From assembly GCF_001953955.1 (NCBI RefSeq), contig NZ_CP019300.1, positions 310,001-374,000 of the forward strand: a DNA stretch of 64,000 bases, in the 5' to 3' direction. Made by a program: the position numbers and the translations under genes. This DNA is from Prevotella intermedia ATCC 25611 = DSM 20706 (lineage in GTDB: Bacteria; Bacteroidota; Bacteroidia; Bacteroidales; Bacteroidaceae). Position 1 is the stretch's first letter. Each line of letters begins with the position of its first letter. Shown here in pieces: positions 1 through 7,178 of this stretch. The notes under the pieces were generated by a model. The model searched no databases, was not told the origin of the DNA, and worked only from the letters and a program-made list of their open reading frames with translations.

Positions 1-185
1 ACTACGTGTGTTGCGGTGCGCCAAGGATATTTCCGAACTGCTGTATCTTCGGGAATAGAGTCTTGCTGCTGTGTTATCTCTATTTTAATTGAATCCTTAT
101 AATTATCAAGCTGTGTATTACTGACGGTTGAATCCGCTTGAGCGGCAAACAGATTGGCCAGCAATAATATATTTGCAAGTAGCAT
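1..185 (-). CDS. N-terminus of a secreted protein (partial, runs off the left edge)
   Basis: An open frame on the minus strand starts at the ATG complementary to 183-185 and stays open to the window edge (about 61 residues). It begins with a short hydrophobic stretch (MLLANILLLANLFAAQA) that looks like a signal peptide. A polar Ser/Thr/Gln/Asp-rich linker follows, then the sequence KYPWRTATHV. This is the layout of an exported protein, but too little is visible to assign a family. Confidence 0.5.
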   Translation of the reverse strand, partial: MLLANILLLANLFAAQADSTVSNTQLDNYKDSIKIEITQQQDSIPEDTAVRKYPWRTATHV

Positions 186-424
186 CTATACAGTCTTTCT
201 TGGCGTAAAGATAGCCAATATTGTGATAATCAAATAAAAAGACAGATAGGTTTTAACTACAATTATGATTAGAAGAATGCTTTATTGTTTTTTTAATGGT
301 CGGTCTATATTTACCGAATACCGATATATAGTTTCGCTTTTCCGAATAGAAAGAACCCTTTAGCTGTCTGTTCTGCTACCCTTGTATTCTTCGTTTCATA
401 GGCGGAAAACAGACGATAATAATG

Positions 425-612
425 TAAAAGTTTTTCACAAACATAAATCTTGTGTAACTCGTTAGTTATCAATGCGTTGCAAAACCTATTGTTTTGCGTT
501 CCAAAAGCGGCTGTTTTGCACGGTAAAAGCGTAGGTTTTGCATTGCAAAAGAGCCGCTTTCGCAATGCCAAATCGAAATTATCGTTTTTCCTATAAATTA
601 TTTTTACAAAAG
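425..612. repeat. Family A intergenic array, copy 1 (4 x 22 bp modules plus flanks)
   Basis: Four modules of exactly 22 bp start at 480, 502, 524 and 546. Each has the form (C/T)AAAA-N7-TTTT(G/A)C-N4; the N7 cores are CCTATTG, GCGGCTG, GCGTAGG and GAGCCGC (the last with TTTC in place of TTTT). Conserved flanks are a gtaaa..tttttcaca-like segment on the left and a caaatcgaaattatcg....atttttacaaaa segment on the right. It fills most of the gene-free stretch 186-704; the rest of that gap is AT-rich with nothing else recognised. Confidence 0.85.
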
Positions 613-704
613 TAGAAGGCAATTACAACTTTTAGAGAAATATTCCGTTAAAAGGGTAGGGCAGTCAAAGCGATTGCCAATTAAAACTTAAAGAAAAAGA
701 AATT

Positions 705-1022
705 ATGATTCTTACAACAACTCCAAACATCGAAGGTTATAAGATTTTAGAGTACAAAGGACTTGTAACGGGTGAAACAATTATTGGTGCAAACTTTATA
801 AAAGACTTCTTTGCAGGTATCAGAGACATTGTAGGCGGACGCAGCAAGTCGTACGAAAAGGTGTTGCAGGAAGGCAAGGAAACTTCTGTTCGGGAAATGA
901 TGCAACGTGCGCAGGAATTGGGCGCAAACGCTATTGTGGGCATCGACATCGATTATGAGACAGTAGGGCAGGGCGGTTCGATGCTGATGGTGGCTTGTTC
1001 GGGCACCGCAGTGCGTATATAA
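705..1022 (+). CDS. YbjQ/UPF0145 family protein
   Basis: A 105-residue protein with the whole-length pattern of the YbjQ (UPF0145) family: an N-terminal ILTTTP segment, a central [11 protein letters not shown] stretch, and a C-terminal [15 protein letters not shown] followed by a glycine-rich strand. The family forms small oligomeric rings; metal binding has been suggested, but the function is not established. The length is typical. It stands alone between a repeat array and the convergent cysS gene. Confidence 0.9.
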   Translation: MILTTTPNIEGYKILEYKGLVTGETIIGANFIKDFFAGIRDIVGGRSKSYEKVLQEGKETSVREMMQRAQELGANAIVGIDIDYETVGQGGSMLMVACSGTAVRI

Positions 1023-1027
1023 TAAAA

Positions 1028-1098
1028 GGAATTAAAGCGTAAAGGGCAATTTCAAGAGGTTGTTTTTATCCTTCTGATTCCCTTTGCGCTTTAACTCC
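1028..1098. terminator. Long-armed inverted repeat between convergent genes
   Basis: About 19-nt imperfect arms (1028-1046 and 1080-1098, complementary around AAAGCG(T/C)AAAGGG) enclose a 33-nt loop. It sits exactly between the stop of the YbjQ gene and the stop of cysS, where a bidirectional terminator is expected. Confidence 0.45.
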
Positions 1099-1116
1099 TT
1101 GTTTAGCTTTTATCTT

Positions 1117-2604
1117 TTATTTATCCAACTTCCAAGTTACGCCGTCTTTGGTATCTTTCACTTGGAAACCAGCTTCGGCAAGAGCGTCGCGTATCTGGTC
1201 GCTCACAGCCCAGTCTTTATTGGCTTTTGCTTTCGCACGCAAGTCGAGCACCATATCCACTACTTTGCCGTAAGCAGCCTCTCGTGCGTCGTTGTTGGCA
1301 CCACGTTCGTTTACCAAACCAAGAATATCGAAAGCAAAAAGACGCATCGTTTCGCTGAGTTCCTTTAGGTCTTCTTCGCTGATTTGCGCTTTATGGTCGA
1401 TAAGCAGGTTCACTATGTGGCACGCCTCGAACAGATTTGAGATGACAGCAGGTGTCATAAGGTCGTCGTTCATTGCATCGTAGCACTTTTGGCGCAATGC
1501 CGCAACGAACTTCTTGGTATTCTCGTCGCTTGCTGCAGCAGTCTGAATGCGTTTCAAATCCTCTATGGCGTTCATCAGTCTTTCGTATCCTTTCTGTGCA
1601 GCTTGCAGGGCTTCGTTCGAGAAGTCTACCGTTCCGCGGTAGTGAGCAGACAGAATGAAGAAGCGAATGGTCATAGGCGAATAAGCCTGTTCTAAGGTTT
1701 CGTGGTTGCCTGTGAAGAATTGCTCCAACGTAATGAAGTTGTTGAGCGACTTGCCCATCTTCTGTCCGTTGATGGTAATCATATTGTTGTGCATCCAATA
1801 CTTCACCATTTCTTCGCCCTGCGATGCCACAGCCTGTGCTATCTCGCACTCGTGGTGAGGGAAAACCAAGTCCATGCCACCGCCGTGAATGTCGAAATGC
1901 TTGCCAAGATACTTTCTTCCCATTGCCGTACATTCGCAATGCCAGCCCGGGAAGCCGTCGCTCCAAGGCGAAGGCCAGCGCATGATGTGTTCAGGCATAG
2001 CCCTTTTCCACAATGCGAAGTCTGTTTGGTTTCGCTTTTCGCCCACGCCGTTCAGCTCGCGCGAGTTATTTATCATATCAGTAAGGTTACGACCAGACAG
2101 TACACCGTAGCGATGGTCCTTGTCGTACTTCGCTACATCGAAGTAAATGCTGCCGTTGCTTTCGTAAGCGTAGCCGTTTGCCATTATCTCCTTCACGAGT
2201 TCCTCTTGCTCAATGATGTGTCCTGTGGCGCGAGGCTCTATTGATGGCGGCAGAACGTTAAGCGCACGCATTGCATCATGATAGCGATTGGTGTAGAACT
2301 GCGCAATTTCCATAGGCTCAAGCTGTTCTAATCGTGCCTTCTTTGCTATCTTGTCGTCGCCGTCATCAGCATCGTGTTCCAAGTGTCCTACGTCGGTTAT
2401 GTTGCGAACGTAGCGCACTTTGTAGCCAATATGCTGCAGATAACGGAACAAAATATCGAATGTTATCGACGGACGGGCGTGTCCCAAGTGTGGGTCGCCA
2501 TATACAGTAGGACCGCAAACATACATTCCTACATTGGGAGCAGCTATCGGTTGGAAGCGTTCCTTCTGCCGATGCAGCGTATTATATATAACTAAATTCT
2601 GCAT
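1117..2604 (-). CDS. cysS: Cysteinyl-tRNA synthetase
   Basis: This enzyme charges tRNA-Cys with cysteine. The 495-residue protein is a complete class I synthetase. The zinc ligand Cys30 lies in VCGPTVYG and the HIGH-type signature is HLGH (39-42). Further zinc ligands are in [10 protein letters not shown] and the HHECEIAQ segment, and the KMSKS loop is KMGKSLNN near residue 280. The DALR-type C-terminal helices end at WKLDK. The start is the only sensible one, and a TACATTTG -7 box lies about 30 nt upstream. It is a monocistronic housekeeping gene. Confidence 0.97.
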   Translation of the reverse strand: MQNLVIYNTLHRQKERFQPIAAPNVGMYVCGPTVYGDPHLGHARPSITFDILFRYLQHIGYKVRYVRNITDVGHLEHDADDGDDKIAKKARLEQLEPMEIAQFYTNRYHDAMRALNVLPPSIEPRATGHIIEQEELVKEIMANGYAYESNGSIYFDVAKYDKDHRYGVLSGRNLTDMINNSRELNGVGEKRNQTDFALWKRAMPEHIMRWPSPWSDGFPGWHCECTAMGRKYLGKHFDIHGGGMDLVFPHHECEIAQAVASQGEEMVKYWMHNNMITINGQKMGKSLNNFITLEQFFTGNHETLEQAYSPMTIRFFILSAHYRGTVDFSNEALQAAQKGYERLMNAIEDLKRIQTAAASDENTKKFVAALRQKCYDAMNDDLMTPAVISNLFEACHIVNLLIDHKAQISEEDLKELSETMRLFAFDILGLVNERGANNDAREAAYGKVVDMVLDLRAKAKANKDWAVSDQIRDALAEAGFQVKDTKDGVTWKLDK

Positions 2605-2635
2605 TTGTTTAGTTCTTTATCATTAATATTAGGTG

Positions 2636-2643
2636 CAAATGTA
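2636..2643 (-). promoter_or_regulatory. -7 box of cysS
   Basis: On the minus strand this reads TACATTTG, matching the Bacteroidetes sigma -7 consensus TAnnTTTG, 32 nt upstream of the cysS start. No clear -33 TTTG was seen. Confidence 0.5.
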
Positions 2644-2685
2644 CAAAATAAATAGGAGTTAGCCTACTTATCCATTAAGTTTTAT

Positions 2686-2693
2686 TATCTTTG
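2686..2693 (+). promoter_or_regulatory. -7 box of pncB
   Basis: TATCTTTG matches TAnnTTTG, 45 nt upstream of the pncB ATG. It is divergent from the cysS promoter in a 134-bp intergenic space. Confidence 0.55.
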
Positions 2694-2738
2694 CATTATA
2701 TAAAGCCTTGACAACAAGGTAGAGAATTAAGAATATAT

Positions 2739-3959
2739 ATGCGACAAATAATTCAACATTTCACCGATAACGACGCTTATACGTTTAGTTGTCAGTACTA
2801 CATATTGCAAACCTATCCTCGCGCTGAGGTGGAATATACATTCTTCGACCGCAATGAAACTGTCTATCCAATGGGATTTGCCGAGCTGCTGAACGAGCAG
2901 TTGGGATATATGCCCAACGTGATTATCACGGAAGAAGAGATTGCTTTCATGAAGAAACGTATGTATTATCTGCCCGAATGGTACTTTACCTTCCTTCGAG
3001 GTTATCGCTTCAACCCTCACGAACTTACGGTTACACAAGACGAGGAAGGGCATTTGGACGTAAAAGTGCGTGGTAAATGGTACTCTACCATTATGTGGGA
3101 GATGCCCATTTTAAGCATTGTTTCGGAGTTGATGCACAATCTTCAGGGGCATATAACCGCCTATAACCCTAAGCGAGAGTATGAACGTTGTGTAGAAAAG
3201 ACGCGTAAAATTCTTTCAAATGGGTTGATTTTAGGCGATATGGGTACGCGTCGCCGTATGTCGTTCGACCACCAGAATATGGTCATTCGTACGATGAAGG
3301 AGGTCTATGAGCAAGGCGGATACACCGACGACAGCGGCTTTCACCCTTGGACGGGGCGTTTTACAGGAACGAGCAATGTTTATCTTGCGATGCGATACGA
3401 CCTTATTGCCATTGGAACAATGAGCCATCAGATTATCGAATTTGAAGAATGTGTGAGCGGAATATTTGAATGTAACTTCAACGTAATGCGCAAATTCAGC
3501 GACGTTTACGATGGCGACAACGGCATTTATCTCTACGATTGTTTTGGCGACAAGGTGTTCTTCAGCAACCTTTCTAAACGTATGGCGATGATGTTTAACG
3601 GTTTGCGTGTAGACAGCGGCGTAGAAGAAGAACAAGTAGAGAAGATTATTGCAAAGTATAAGTCGCTCGGAATCGACCCTGCCACCAAGCAAGTGGTGTT
3701 CAGCAACGGTCTTAACATCGACCGCGCCATAGAAATTCACAAGTATGTAGACAGCAGAATGAAAGACAGTTATGGTATGGGAACCTACCTTACCTGCAAT
3801 GTTGAGAACGTGGAACCAATGAATATCGTCGTTAAACTCACCCGAATGCGCATTACGGAAAGTCGCGAATGGAACGACTGCGTGAAGCTATCGTGCGACA
3901 AAGGCAAAACTTTGGGTAACCCCGCTAAGTGTGCTTACTTGCAAATGATGATAGGGTAG
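2739..3959 (+). CDS. pncB: Nicotinate phosphoribosyltransferase
   Basis: The enzyme joins nicotinate to PRPP to make nicotinate mononucleotide in the NAD salvage pathway. The 406-residue protein has the family's features: a substrate-site segment around FTGTSNVYLAMRYDL with the following GTMSHQ motif, and the C-terminal phosphate-binding segment VFSNGLNIDRAIEIHKY. The length is normal for the bacterial PncB type. It is transcribed alone, divergently from cysS, with its own -7 box. Confidence 0.95.
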   Translation: MRQIIQHFTDNDAYTFSCQYYILQTYPRAEVEYTFFDRNETVYPMGFAELLNEQLGYMPNVIITEEEIAFMKKRMYYLPEWYFTFLRGYRFNPHELTVTQDEEGHLDVKVRGKWYSTIMWEMPILSIVSELMHNLQGHITAYNPKREYERCVEKTRKILSNGLILGDMGTRRRMSFDHQNMVIRTMKEVYEQGGYTDDSGFHPWTGRFTGTSNVYLAMRYDLIAIGTMSHQIIEFEECVSGIFECNFNVMRKFSDVYDGDNGIYLYDCFGDKVFFSNLSKRMAMMFNGLRVDSGVEEEQVEKIIAKYKSLGIDPATKQVVFSNGLNIDRAIEIHKYVDSRMKDSYGMGTYLTCNVENVEPMNIVVKLTRMRITESREWNDCVKLSCDKGKTLGNPAKCAYLQMMIG

Positions 3960-3977
3960 GGAGGCGATTGTTTTATT

Positions 3978-4075
3978 TTCAAGTTGTCTGAACGCTATAT
4001 TCAAGCTATCTGAACGCTACTTTCAAACTGCCTGAATGCTACTTTCAAGCTGTCTGCACGCCACTTCAGAGCTAC
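3978..4075. repeat. Family D tandem array (22-bp period)
   Basis: Four degenerate units begin at 3978, 4000, 4022 and 4044, exactly 22 bp apart, with a partial fifth at 4065. Each follows the pattern TTCAA(G/A)(C/T)T(G/A)(T/C)CTG(A/C)A(C/T)GC. The array lies between the convergent ends of pncB and the SpoU-type methyltransferase gene. Confidence 0.8.
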
Positions 4076-4082
4076 TTAAAGC

Positions 4083-4640
4083 CTATAACAGCAGCGCACG
4101 GGCAAACTCCCAGACCACGATACCTGCTGTAACGCTTACGTTTAGAGAGTGTTTCGTGCCGAACTGTGGTATTTCAAGGCAGCCATCGCTTAGGTCTACA
4201 ACCGATTGATGCACACCTTTTACTTCGTTTCCAAGTACTACGGCGTAGTGCTTTTGGGCAGATGTGTCGTTGTTGATGGGCGAAATATGCTCCGAAAGGT
4301 CTTGCAATGCGGTTGAACCCTCTACCTGTTCGACGCTGTAAACGAAGTAACCATTGTTTTTCAGCTGTGTTACGGCATCTTCGGCATTGCTGAAATACTG
4401 CCAATCAACCGAGTTTTCAGCCCCTAAAGCCGTCTTGTGTATCTCCGCATTGGGAGGTGTAGCCGTTATTCCGCAGAGGTAAATCGCCTCGATACGGAAA
4501 GCATCGCACGAACGAAACACGCTGCCAACGTTGTAAAGCGACCGTACATCGTCGAGCACGACAACGAGCGGGAGCTTCCGACTCTGCTTAAATTCCTCAA
4601 GCGAGAGGCGGTTCATTTCTATGGTACGTAGCTTTCTCAC
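4083..4640 (-). CDS. SpoU/TrmH family RNA 2'-O-methyltransferase
   Basis: A 185-residue SPOUT-fold methyltransferase. Motif 1 is DDVRSLYNVGSVFRSCDAF (about residues 31-49), motif 2 is VVLGNEVKGVHQSV, and motif 3 is IPQFGTKHSLNVSVTAGIV. These three form the knotted SAM site that methylates ribose 2'-OH in rRNA or tRNA. The exact RNA target cannot be told from the sequence. The start codon overlaps the stop of the upstream SufE gene by 4 nt (ATGA), so the two are translationally coupled. It is the last gene of a four-gene operon. Confidence 0.92.
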   Translation of the reverse strand: MRKLRTIEMNRLSLEEFKQSRKLPLVVVLDDVRSLYNVGSVFRSCDAFRIEAIYLCGITATPPNAEIHKTALGAENSVDWQYFSNAEDAVTQLKNNGYFVYSVEQVEGSTALQDLSEHISPINNDTSAQKHYAVVLGNEVKGVHQSVVDLSDGCLEIPQFGTKHSLNVSVTAGIVVWEFARALLL

Positions 4641-5059
4641 TTGCCTTTCATATTGAATGCCAACGCGTAAGCCTTTATCTTCTTCACCATCGACAGCAGT
4701 CCGTTGCTGCGTGTAGGCGACAGATGTTGATGCAAACCTATGCGTTCGATGAAATAAAGGTCAGCATCGAGTATTTCTTTTGGCGTATGTCCGCTTACAA
4801 CCCTTATGAGCAGGGCAATGATACCTTTTGTAATAAGCGCGTCAGAATCGGCTGTAAACACCAGCTTACCGTCTTTAATATCGCATTGCAGCCACACGCG
4901 GCTTTGGCAACCGTCTATTAAATTCTGTTCGTTTTTATATTCTGCATCAAGCCCTTCAAGGTCGTTGCCGAGGTCGATAAGCATTTGGTACTTATCCATC
5001 CATTCGGTAAACTCGGCAAATTCTTCTATTATTTCGTCTTGTATTTCGTTGATTGTCAT
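4637..5059 (-). CDS. sufE: SufE family Fe-S assembly protein
   Basis: A 140-residue SufE-like protein, of the family that accepts persulfide sulfur from the cysteine desulfurase SufS and stimulates it. The sulfur-acceptor Cys51 sits in the canonical LIDGCQSRVW motif. A later LIRVVSGHTPKEIL segment and the C-terminal LSPTRSNGL stretch are also typical. It lies 20 nt downstream of the DoxX gene and overlaps the methyltransferase gene. No suf cluster is visible nearby, so it is an orphan copy. Confidence 0.93.
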   Translation of the reverse strand: MTINEIQDEIIEEFAEFTEWMDKYQMLIDLGNDLEGLDAEYKNEQNLIDGCQSRVWLQCDIKDGKLVFTADSDALITKGIIALLIRVVSGHTPKEILDADLYFIERIGLHQHLSPTRSNGLLSMVKKIKAYALAFNMKGK

Positions 5060-5079
5060 CTTCCTATTCTGTTTCTTGT

Positions 5080-5544
5080 TTATCTAATCATCTGAATACG
5101 ACGGCCTTTATGGCGTCGGTTGCCAATCAGGTTGTCCACTTCCCATATACCATTTCCGCAGGCGAGTATGCCGAAAGCTGCTGCCGAGGCGGTGAAAGCC
5201 GAATAGTTCAGCGGTGCTTTAATGCCTACAGACGTTGCCATTGCGATGGCAAAGACAAGTATCATCAGTCCTGAAAGCGATGCAGTCCACTTTAATTTCA
5301 GTCCGACAAGCAGGCAGAGGGGGAGCAGAACCTCAAGTATGGTAGCTGTCCATGCCAATACGGGAACGGCATCGGCAGGAATATAGGGTATCAGCGATTG
5401 TGTATAGGCAACGAATTTATCCATGTCGCCCCACATACAGAGTTCCTTTGCCCATATTCCGAAGCGGTCGGCTACCGACGAAAGCATTGAGGCGGCTACG
5501 GTAAGACGTAGGAACAGTTTGGCAATTTGTCGTAGTTCTATCAT
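5080..5544 (-). CDS. DoxX family membrane protein
   Basis: A 154-residue protein with four hydrophobic segments, matching the DoxX/SURF4-like fold: a first helix around LFLRLTVAASMLSSVADRFG, then VLAWTATILEVLLPLCLLVGL and two more C-terminal helices. Members are small integral membrane proteins sometimes tied to quinol oxidases or redox stress, but no reaction is established for this subgroup. It is in an operon 26 nt after the U32 peptidase gene and 20 nt before sufE. Confidence 0.85.
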   Translation of the reverse strand: MIELRQIAKLFLRLTVAASMLSSVADRFGIWAKELCMWGDMDKFVAYTQSLIPYIPADAVPVLAWTATILEVLLPLCLLVGLKLKWTASLSGLMILVFAIAMATSVGIKAPLNYSAFTASAAAFGILACGNGIWEVDNLIGNRRHKGRRIQMIR

Positions 5545-5570
5545 TGTTTATCGTTTTTTTGTTTGCGTTT

Positions 5571-6818
5571 TTACTCTATATTAGTCTTCAGAAGCTTGTA
5601 AACCTTATCGTTCGGGCGCACCTTGTCGGGCACCGGGACAGACACTCGCCAGCCCTTTTCAGCCTTTTCAACAGGCTTTAGGTCGTAGCGTATTTCGCTT
5701 GCGTCGAACTTCAGTATGCCCGTTGTGGGTCCTGTGATGAGCATTTTCTGTTCTTTCTCTATCTCAGAAGCCTCCACCGCAATTTCAGCTACGCCGAGTT
5801 TAGAGAAGTATTTCATAACTTTGCCCACCAAAACTTTCTTTTCCGTAGCCTTGTTGCCGTAGTTCTTTGTCCATTCGCCTAAGCGTTGGCCTTGGTAGTA
5901 GCCGTCCCAGAAACCACGGTTGAACACGGTTGAAAGGCGTTCGTCCCACTTGTCTTTCTTCTCTTCGGTGTAAGTGCCGTCGAGTACGCTCTGTATGGCT
6001 TCCTTGTAGCACGTTACAACCTCGTAGACATATTCGGGACCGCGTGCCCGTCCTTCTATCTTGAAGACCCTTACACCCGCCTTCATCATCTTGTCGATGA
6101 AGCGAATGGTTTTCAGGTCTTTCGGACTCATTATGTATTTATTGTCGATTTCGAGCTGATTACCTGTTTCGTTGTCGGTAACGGTGTACGAACGGCGGCA
6201 AATCTGTGTGCATTGTCCACGGTTGGCAGAGCGGTTCGAGTCGTGCAGACTCATATAGCATTTACCCGAAATAGCCATACAGAAAGCACCGTGGCAGAAC
6301 ATTTCTATGCGAACCAATTCGCCACGAGGGCCACGAATGTCCTGTTCCTCAATCTGTCGGTATATTTCTGCCACCTGTTCCATATTCAGTTCGCGTGCCA
6401 ACACTGCCACATCGGCAAACTGCGCATAGAATTTCAACGCCTCGATGTTCGATATATTGAGTTGTGTAGACAGGTGTACTTCCATACCCACTTGGCGACA
6501 ATACACCATGACGGCTACGTCGCTGACGATGACGGCAGTGATATTGGCAACCTTTGCCGCATCAATAATCTCGCGCATTGCGTTGATGTCTTCGCCATAA
6601 ATAACGGTATTCACCGTAAGATAGGTCTTAATGCCTCGTTCGTTGCACGTTTCTGCAATCTCTTTCAAGTCTTCTATGGTGAAGTGATTAGCAGAATGCG
6701 ACCTCATATTAAGCTGCCCAATACCGAAGTATATAGAGCCTGCTCCTGCCTGAATGGCTGCTGCGAGACTTTCGCGTGAGCCAACAGGTGCCATTATTTC
6801 ATATTCTTGTATATCCAT
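5571..6818 (-). CDS. Peptidase U32 family protein (TrhP/RlhA-like)
   Basis: A 415-residue U32 protein. The N-terminal barrel starts IMAPVGSRESLAAAIQAGA, and the hallmark motif EMFCHGAFCMAISGKCYMS is followed by the RGQCTQICRRSY cysteines. Characterised family members such as TrhP and RlhA hydroxylate RNA (tRNA uridine 34 or 23S C2501) from a prephenate-derived precursor, and the conserved cysteines suggest an Fe-S site. RNA hydroxylation is therefore more likely than the old collagenase label. It is the first gene of the U32-doxX-sufE-spoU operon; the shared Fe-S theme with sufE is suggestive only. Confidence 0.88.
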   Translation of the reverse strand: MDIQEYEIMAPVGSRESLAAAIQAGAGSIYFGIGQLNMRSHSANHFTIEDLKEIAETCNERGIKTYLTVNTVIYGEDINAMREIIDAAKVANITAVIVSDVAVMVYCRQVGMEVHLSTQLNISNIEALKFYAQFADVAVLARELNMEQVAEIYRQIEEQDIRGPRGELVRIEMFCHGAFCMAISGKCYMSLHDSNRSANRGQCTQICRRSYTVTDNETGNQLEIDNKYIMSPKDLKTIRFIDKMMKAGVRVFKIEGRARGPEYVYEVVTCYKEAIQSVLDGTYTEEKKDKWDERLSTVFNRGFWDGYYQGQRLGEWTKNYGNKATEKKVLVGKVMKYFSKLGVAEIAVEASEIEKEQKMLITGPTTGILKFDASEIRYDLKPVEKAEKGWRVSVPVPDKVRPNDKVYKLLKTNIE

Positions 6819-6836
6819 ACTTATCTTTTACGCAGG

Positions 6837-6844
6837 CAAAGTTA
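6837..6844 (-). promoter_or_regulatory. -7 box of the U32-doxX-sufE-spoU operon
   Basis: On the minus strand this reads TAACTTTG (TAnnTTTG), 18 nt upstream of the operon's first ATG. Confidence 0.55.
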
Positions 6845-6977
6845 CTACAAAATAATGAGAATGATTACGATTTGCGAGTCAAACCCATAAAATTCGTTCG
6901 TTGGAGAAGGATTTTCAACTAGTACTTCTAGTATTCCTAAGATTTCTAGAAATATTTAAATGAATATATGTAAAATC

Positions 6978-7173
6978 GCTTTAATTTTGTAAAAATAATT
7001 CCAAAGAAAAACGGTAATTTCGATTTGGTATTGCGAAAGCGTAGGTTTTGCGTTGCAAAAGAGCCGCTTTTACCGTGCAAAACCTACGCTTTTACATTGC
7101 AAAACAATAGGTTTTGCAATGCGCTGATAGCAAGATAGTTACGTAATAGATGCGCTTGCGAAAAATATTTACA
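6978..7173. repeat. Family A intergenic array, copy 2 (inverted relative to copy 1)
   Basis: Four 22-bp modules start at 7034, 7056, 7078 and 7100, with cores GCGTAGG, GAGCCGC, CCTACGC and CAATAGG. The flanks are the reverse complement of those in copy 1 (ttttgtaaaaataatt...acggtaatttcgat on the left, gcgaaaaatatttac on the right). It occupies most of the gap between the U32 gene and polA; the remainder (6845-6977) is AT-rich with nothing recognised. Confidence 0.85.
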
Positions 7174-7178
7174 CTGTT

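Noticed and set aside
480..567. CRISPR array
   Set aside because: The modules have a constant frame and 7-bp cores, not 25-36-bp repeats with unique spacers of similar length, and no cas genes are in the window.
311..622. A 103-codon minus-strand frame and similar frames at 11122-11304, 18444-18632, 35260-35454 and 42277-42498
   Set aside because: They resemble each other only because they read through family A repeat copies; both orientations and frames differ, and no gene signals are present.
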